64,000 nucleotides of DNA, from assembly GCF_050003625.1 (NCBI RefSeq), contig NC_134400.1, positions 53,696,066-53,760,065 on the forward strand, in the 5' to 3' direction. The notes below the pieces were generated by a model that worked only from the letters and a program-made list of their open reading frames with translations, was not told where the DNA came from and ran no database searches. Position numbers and translations under genes: made by a program. Positions 57,446 to 64,000 of the stretch are shown piece after piece (position 1 is the stretch's first letter; each line of letters starts with the position of its first letter). This stretch comes from Haematobia irritans (Eukaryota; Arthropoda; Insecta; Diptera; Muscidae).

Positions 57446-58616
57446 AGTACAAGCTTGCAGGTAGCCAGGGGCATACCAATAGATCCTAGTTCCCCTGGAA
57501 TATGTAAGGTAGTTCCTAGCCTTGCTAACTCATCTGCTTCGCAGTTCCCCGGTATTAGGTAAATATTGTACTGCTCAGCCCTCTCGTTGAGAGATTTGCG
57601 GCAGTCGATGGCCGTTTTCGAGTTACGGAACACAGAGTCCAAGGATTTTATTGCAGGTTGACTGTCTGAGTATATATTAATGCCAACATTTATTGGACCA
57701 TTAATTCTCAGCCAATTCGCCACCTCTCTTATTGCTAATAATTCAGCCTGAACACTACAGTGATTAGGTAATCTTTTCGCTATTCGAAGTTCCAGATCTT
57801 TGGAATATACTTCGAAACCCAGTTGTCCATCCAATTTGGAGCCATCAGTGTAGAAATCTATATATCTTTTTGTTGCCGACGGCGGACGCCGCTGAAATCT
57901 AACCAGCTTTGAGATGAAGTCATATGACATTTCAATGATTTGAAATTTGGCAGTTATTGGTGAGAGGAGAAGCCGTGAGCGAATACAATTTTGAAGCGCG
58001 TATTAATTTGTCTTATTAAATTGTATTTATCATAAACCACTTGAACTTGAATTATAACTATATAAGTGGAAAAGATTACATTGTTACAATTAATAAAATA
58101 CACTATATGAGAAAAAACAAGGAATCTGTGTCGCATTTAATTTAAGTGCTATCAAAAGGTTCTAAGACGGCTTCTCTGTGAGTTCTTGCAGTAACACTTT
58201 TATTCCCCGGGGTCTGTGTACACTTCGCTTCACTGTTGGGAATTAGAGTTTCAAACTTTTTGTCGAAAAGTGTTTTCGACATAGTGTAATCCACTCCGTT
58301 AGGCACATTTGACATTATTTTGAGGACCGAACTGTGACCTTTTGACATTTGTTCCGACCACAGCGATAGCTCGCGCAACTGCACAGCCGTTGTTGCAACT
58401 GACTGTTTGGCCAAAATGTCAAAAGGCAATAGATGCAGCATGACATTAAGGGAATCTATTCCTGTCTTACTGAATGCGCCTGAGATACACAAATACGCCT
58501 TACGCTGAACTTTATATAAACCTGTCGGTTGCTGAAGTGCCGGCCACCAGACTACAACACCATATAGCATTATAGGTCTAACCACTGCTGTGTATAGCCA
58601 GTGCACAATTTTCGGA
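57446..58616 (-). mobile_element. LINE fragment carrying a solo LTR
   Basis: It covers ORF2 from PKIVHWLYTAVVRPIMLYG (after the RT) through RNase H to LATCKL; both ends are truncated. An LTR at 57871-58196 interrupts it between TPGNK and RYIDFYTDGS. A deletion removes WVPGHRN of the RNase H region. It is non-functional. Confidence 0.85.
57871..58196 (+). repeat. Solo LTR (326 bp) in the LINE fragment
   Basis: It begins TGTTGCCGAC and ends GCAGTAACA, with a perfect 5-bp duplication CTTTT (57866-57870, 58197-58201). The intact LINE supplies the empty site (ATAAAAGATATATAG on its strand). TATATAAG near 58055 and AATAAA near 58090 suggest + orientation. A 5-bp duplication fits BEL/Pao or copia better than the 4-bp type used by the gypsy element here. 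No internal region remains. Confidence 0.85.
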
Positions 58617-58760
58617 TATAAATAACTGACGAGTACTAAATAAGCATAAAATCTATGCAATTGCGATACACATATTGCATTTATTTGTTTTTACAAAAAA
58701 AATCTACATTATGGTGCACCACATTACCTGCACATTTTATGAATTCGTGCTTGAAGCCTA

Positions 58761-59725
58761 CCCAATAAACACAGGATGAGCGTTTTTCAAATGCAACAAC
58801 TTTTCAGTTTGAGGGTAAATATAATTTTCAACATAAATTCAACTTGACTTGAAATAGCTTCCAATTTGCCAAAATGACGAAATCTTTGAAAAGGTGTAGA
58901 AGATAATATGAGAAAACTTTGACAAAACACTACCCTAAAATGCAACGAAAAAACCATGTGGTTTTCAATACTTATTTGTGCAACGAAGTTCGTAGTCAAT
59001 TGCAAGAAATTTAAAAAATGGAAAATTTTAGACAAATAACCAAATAGTTTATAAAAATAGGTAAGTGTAAATAAAAAATGATATAAAACTTTAAGGAAGT
59101 CACTAAATGTATATCTCTTTGCCGAAAACTAAAATTATGGATTCTATGTTCTTGAAAACATTAAAAAACTGACCGATGAAAAAATGGTGGACAATTAACT
59201 GGAACTGCTTCAAATAGTTTATAATAATTGGTACGTCAATATGAAAAATTAAATCAACACTTTAGAGAAGTCACTAAATTTAAATCTCTTTGCAGAAAAC
59301 TAAAATCTTTGGATGCTACATTCTTGCAAACATTAAGAAGCTGACCAATGAAAAATGAGTGGCTTATCGACAAGAAAAAGTTTCCAGAAACATTACAAGT
59401 GCAACCAATTAAAATTGTTAAAAACAACAAATTGTTGAAATCAACAACATCTGGATGAAAATGTGCATCACATCGTCAGTTTAATTCATATGCTATTATC
59501 AGTTTAAAATGGATATTTTGTGAATTCCTTCTGCTGGAAATCAATTCTAACACGCGGTCCAGTACGTTCTTAATTTCAAATTGCCCGCATGTTAATAAAT
59601 TTTAATGCTGTTTTATGACACCAAAAGGAAGGAAATCGAATTATCAATGCAAACGTGTTTACTAATAATGTTTAAGATATTTAAAGTTTTGTTGTTTGTT
59701 TTTTTTGTTCTTATTTTTTGATATG
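58761..59725 (-). mobile_element. CCC-1 copy, reversed, 5' truncated
   Basis: The right end CCCAATAAACACAGGATGAG is at 58761. Similarity to 39780-40791 runs to about 59725, then stops within ATATCAAAAAATAAGAAC-type sequence. The following 120 bp are unclassified. Confidence 0.75.
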
Positions 59726-59850
59726 TTTGAACCTGTGCCGTTTAACTTTTTCAATTCCATGGAAGTTCTTTTAAGGCGGTTTTGCAAATTACGATATTTT
59801 AAATTTTTTGTTGATTTTTAATGGAAAAAATATATTTATACAAAAATATA

Positions 59851-60721
59851 CACTGGTAGAAAAAAGGCGGTATGCGGCCATTACCGTTTGGTATTAATAA
59901 ATTGATTCGCGTTACCTTTTAATTTTGGTACCACTTTGTATCAAATAATTTACATCCGGTATTATTGTGGTATTAACTATCACAACGCTGTAACACATGA
60001 TATATAGATGTTGCGACCAATTGTAATTGGTCGCCTTGGTAGTTTAGTTTTTTTTCATGTGGCTTGTAAATAACAATAATTTGGGATAAGATGACGAAAA
60101 TTAAATGAATTCAGTGAATAATGCGAAGTATAGGTAAGTTTAATATTTTTTAGCATTATTTATGTTTTCTAATTCGATCATCCTATAATTAGATGCGCAA
60201 CTGACATACAAAAACCTTCCAAATACAACAACAGACGACTTGAGGGATGCAGTGCCTGAATTGCGACATGGAGCTGAATTGGGAGAAAAAATTTGCATGG
60301 AGAAATGACTTGAGGGATGCTGTGCCTGAATTGCGACATGGATGTGAATTGGAAGAAATTAAACTTTGCATGGAGAAATGATTAGGTTTTTGTATGTATG
60401 TTATGTATTAAATGAAGTACGTAACAAAGACATTTTACGTGTGTTTTATTAAACTAAATATTATTAAACCAATACCATTTTGGTATTATTTGGTAATACC
60501 GCACTGTTTATACATCAATACCTTTATGGTATAAATAATAGTACCGCTTAGGTATTATTTTCAATATCATATTGGTACTTTCATAATACCGAATCGTACT
60601 TTCATGCTTTGCGTACCGCCTGTACCATTCGGTATTGATATTGTACCATACGGGGTTGGCTAACTATCAATAACATACGGTATCAATTTGAGCCCGTATG
60701 GTAATAATTTTTCTATGGGTG
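59851..60721. mobile_element. TA-B: GGTATTA-saturated element (871 bp)
   Basis: The ends are CACTGGTAGAAAAAAGG and, reversed, CACCCATAGAAAAATTATTACC, flanked by TA. It is dense in GGTATTA/TAATACC and GGTAC words in both orientations toward both ends. A 67-bp local tandem duplication (TGAGGGATGC...CATGGAGAAATG) lies at 60240-60380. It is non-coding. Confidence 0.78.
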
Positions 60722-60723
60722 TA

Positions 60724-61405
60724 ACAAAATAAAACCGATAAACATAAAAAATATATATTTTTTTAATCTCAATAAACAAATTAATCGCTGGTGAGATTTA
60801 AACCTGTGTTCTTTATTTTTTCATTCATACTAATAAAGAACATCTCCAGAAGTTGTTAGAATGCATTGGTGTCATATTACGATTGAATTGACGTTTCGAT
60901 GCGTCATGTTCAATGGCGTTTGTAGCTGAATGTGATAAGGCGTTCTGTTATCGTGTCAACAAACCCAGGCTCAACCCCCGGTCGGAGCGAAAAAGTTTTT
61001 CAAATGGGAAAAATTAAATAATAAGAAAATAAAAGTGTAACAAAAAATACTGACAGAAATAAAAAGTGAAAGGGTTGAAGAAAAAAGTGAAAGGAGCAAC
61101 TTCTAAAGCAGTACAAACAATCCGAAAACCAAGTACTTCTGTCCAATGACAAGCCCATGAAAAATTGGGTGATGATCCAAGTTTTCACTACTTCCGGATC
61201 ACAAGTTGGTCATCTATATTACTTTCTAGAAGTTCTTTTTTGCTGGGATGGCGGAGGGTACATAAGATACGGCCTGGCCGAACTTACAGCCGTATATATT
61301 TGTTTTATTTACTCTTATGTGCTTTTGTTGTAAATAAAATTGAGTTAAAATACTTCGGGATCTAGAACTTCGCTACGTTAGCCAACGAACATTTAAATGG
61401 CACTA
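60724..61405. other. Spacer with a possible old SINE
   Basis: At 60925-60985, TAGCTGAATGTGATAAGGCG and AGGCTCAACCCCCGGTCGGA look like degenerate A and B boxes. The A-rich sequence after them resembles the reverse of 27095-27180. No target duplication is seen. The rest shows nothing. Confidence 0.35.
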
Positions 61406-63682
61406 TCCTGCCAGCATTTCAAAGTTCCATTTCATCCTCATCGCTACCACAGACTCGTAAATGTCACTACAACCATCGCCAACTGTGATGGGGGAAACAT
61501 ATCAAAAAGTACAAAATGTACATGAAACTATTTTGCCATCACTATTGTTAGAAAACCCATTTTATATTTTGTGAAACGCCAAGCGCAACTAGCTTATTAT
61601 AATTTATTTAAATAAAAATGAAAATAATGTGCTGAAAACATAGCTATTACGCTAAAAATTGTGAAAGGTATATGGTGAACAAGTTTCGATTTTCCAAATG
61701 GAATAAAGTGATTGTTTTTTCAGGTATTTTTCCAGATACGCTGCCTCCATAGAAAATAAATAAACGGCTGATATACGCTGCAACATGTAACTTGCTACGT
61801 GTAAATCAACACCATTCTTTTATTAATGAAACAAGTAAGTAAAGTCTAAAGTCGGGCGGTACCGACTATATTATACCCTTCACCCCTATGTAGGTCAAAA
61901 TTTGTGTTACCATCTCAACTACTTCACATTTGCTGGAAGCTATATAACATAAAGGAGACAATTTTTTTACTTCTACAAAATCTCTAGAAGTAAAATATAA
62001 ATCGGCTAACGCTATCCAGTTAATTGGAGGACACTTCCAATGAAAATGGGTCTAAAATGTGTAACAGTCTACCATATTTCCCCAACTCTGGTGTACGTAT
62101 ATATGGGAGCTATATATATAATCTGAACCGATTTTGACTAAATTTGACATGTATAGTTAGAATAATAATTCTGCTATCTATGCGAAATTTCACGTAAATG
62201 GCAGTATAACTTTGGCCCCCTGGTCATATGAGTGCAAATCGGACGGAAGATATATATGGGAGCCATATCTAAATCTGAACCGATTTCAACCAAATTTGGC
62301 ACAATTACCGATACTACCAAACGTACTCCTTGTGCGAAATTTGAAGCAAATCACGGCAAAACCCTGGATTTTGAGGCCATATAAGTTCAAATCGGACGAA
62401 AGATATATATGGGAGCTATATCTAAATCTGAATCGATTTTGACCATATTTGGCACATACAATAGTATCGTTAAATATACCGCTTGTGCAAAATTTGAAGT
62501 AAGTCAGGGTAAAACTCTGGCTTTTGAGACCATATAAGTCCAAATCGGGCGAAAGATATATATGTGAGCTATATCTATTTCTGAACCGATTTTAACAAAA
62601 TTTGACACACGATACTATTAAACGTACCCCTTGTGCAAAATTTGAAGCAAATCACGGCAAAACTCTGGCTTTTGTGGCCATATAAGTTCAAATCGGACGA
62701 AAGATATATATGGGAGCTATATCTAAATTTGAACCGATTTCAATCAAATTTACCAAACATTGGTAGAATGTCAATTCTACCCTCTGTACAAAATTTCACG
62801 AAGATCGGTTGTAAACTTTGGCCTCTGTGGTCATATGAGTCTAAATCGGACGAAAGATATATATGGGAGCTATATCTAAATCTGAACCGATTTGGCTGAT
62901 ATTTTGCAAGATTTTCGAGATTCATAAAATATTTGGATGTACGGTATTTCAAGAAAATCGGTTGATAAACACGCTAACTATGACCAAATCGGGGATAAAT
63001 ATATATGGCAGCTATATCTAAATCTGTACCGATTTTTTCCAAAACCAATAGCGATTGTCTTTATCCCAAGAAACGGCCCTGTGCCAAAATTGAGGACGAT
63101 CGGACATAAATTGCGAGCTGTACTTTGTGCACAAAATTACATATACAGACAGACGGACGGACGGACAGATAGACGGACATCGCTAAATCGACTCAGAATT
63201 TAATTCTAAGCCGATCGGTATACTTAAAGATGGGTCTATGACCACTATTTATTGGCGTTACATACAAATGCACAAACTTATTATACCCTGTACCACAGTA
63301 GTGGTGAAGGGTATAAAAAGTTATATTAAATGTGATGAGATAAACGGAAAATATTATATTTATAAGAATTTATAAATGTTTAAATAAATTAATAAAGATC
63401 TACACAATCGTGTTTTACTTGACCACAATGATTCTTTGACAACTACCTTAGAATGCACTTTTTCTGATAGTTTGAAGGGGGCTCTTATTGGCGTCTTTCT
63501 AATTTGATCTAAAAAGGCATCTAATAATTGCACTGATGAAAACCTTTTTTGTAGTAACTTGGCGTGGTAAAACTTCTCAATAGTGACGGCGCTTTTTCGA
63601 CGAGGTTTTGATGTCGTATACGATTGTTTTCGACGTGGGGGGATTCTCAGTAGTGCCGTCAAATCCAAAAATTTTGGCAGGG
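61406..63682. mobile_element. CCC-2 copy split by a full-length Hel-1
   Basis: The left part 61406-61827 and right part 63317-63682 together match 33411-34194 in order. The ends are TCCTGCCAGCATTT (first base changed) and, reversed, CCCTGCCAAAATTT, with TA on both sides. It sits against a CCC-1 fragment on its right. Confidence 0.75.
61828..63316 (+). mobile_element. Hel-1, full-length uninterrupted copy (about 1.49 kb)
   Basis: The 5' end is ACAAGTAAGTAAAGTC, an AGTCGG/CCGACT hairpin, then TTATACCCTTCACC at 61871. The array of about 150-bp units runs about 62080-63000. GACGGACG follows at 63140-63178, then the AATCGACTCAGAAT palindrome and the terminal GTGGTGAAGGGTATAA (63301-63316). The 5' and 3' 16-mers are asymmetric inverted repeats. 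Comparison with 33815-33850 shows no target duplication. These are the hallmarks described for Helentron-associated elements. It is non-coding. Confidence 0.85.
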
Positions 63683-63938
63683 TATAAACTATTTGGAGTA
63701 AATTCACTTATTTGTCTAAAATTTTCCAATTCTTTTTATTTCTTCCAATTGACCACGAACTTCGTTGCACAGAAAAGTATTGAACACCACATGGTAGTGT
63801 TTTATAAAAATTTTCTCATATTATCTTCAACACCTTTTCAAAGATTTCGTCAACATTTTGGCAAATTGGAAGCCGTTCGCAAACAATTTGAAGATGTATT
63901 GAAGAAGAGCTTTTTCAAGTCAAGTTGAATTTATGTTA
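63683..63938 (+). mobile_element. CCC-1 fragment at window end
   Basis: It matches 53750-54010 (ACTATTTGGAGTAAATTCA through TCAAGTCAAGTTGAATTTAT), with a small deletion near 63800. The last 62 bp of the window show nothing. Confidence 0.75.
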
Positions 63939-64000
63939 TTTATTTTTAATTTTATTTATTTAACTCATTTTACAACCAAGCCGAAATGGACATATACGGT

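Noticed and set aside
60189..60371. Small protein gene at the 67-bp duplication in TA-B
   Set aside because: The frame comes from a two-copy repeat inside a non-coding element.

Overview
The window is 64 kb of AT-rich insect chromosome, almost certainly from a brachyceran fly and probably a calyptrate or muscid. This rests on a compact two-intron AAMP gene, an RNase-H-bearing LINE with a CCTAA tail, a Ulysses/Osvaldo-like Ty3/gypsy element primed by tRNA-Lys, and very abundant repeats ending in TATACCCT...AGGGTATA hairpins. Species assignment is inference. Only two host genes are supported: an AAMP orthologue (WD40 protein; three exons, 46867-48740, + strand) and a RING protein of the Zip3/RNF212/Vilya type (56855-56156, - strand) whose frame is broken once. 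Nearly everything else is mobile DNA.

Labels used below. Hel-1 to Hel-4 are related non-coding repeats with about 150-bp tandem units. Hel-1 has Helentron-like ends: a 16-bp asymmetric inverted repeat, a 3' terminal hairpin and no visible target duplication. TA-A, TA-B and TA-C are TA-flanked elements with CAC... ends, packed with a family-specific short motif in both orientations. CCC-1 (ends CCCAATAAACACA), CCC-2 (CCCTGCCA) and CCC-3 (CCCTGTAGG) are other terminal-inverted-repeat elements.

Layout. 1-1355: Hel-3. 1986-19124: one Hel-1 copy split by two intact retrotransposons, a 5-kb LINE (2358-7336, 13-bp target duplication) and a 10.2-kb LTR element with 2-kb LTRs (8583-18784, TGTT target duplication). 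19224-27034: a hAT-type MITE, TA-C, TA-A and Hel-1 copies, including a 2529-bp tandem duplication. 27247-29608: Hel-3, Hel-4 and Hel-1 arrays. 29810-35758: a TA-A copy split by a 5-kb hAT-like element (29998-34988), itself loaded with Hel-2, TA-A, two hAT MITEs and CCC-2. 36371-37860: RTE-like tails around CCC-3. 38426-44929: a 3252-bp tandem duplication of a CCC-1/mariner/CCC-1 nest. 46867-48740: AAMP. 49383-49723: a tRNA-headed SINE whose 3' end matches the LINE. 50426-55838: Hel-2, CCC-1 and a truncated LINE. 56156-56855: the RING gene. 57054-64000: a Harbinger-like MITE, a LINE fragment carrying a solo LTR, CCC-1, TA-B, and CCC-2 carrying a full-length Hel-1.

The most informative relationships are between elements. 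The LINE probably supplies the machinery for the SINE through a shared tail. Paralogous repeat copies give natural empty sites that date and delimit the insertions. All coordinates, splice sites and duplications were read by eye; no alignment or database search was run.
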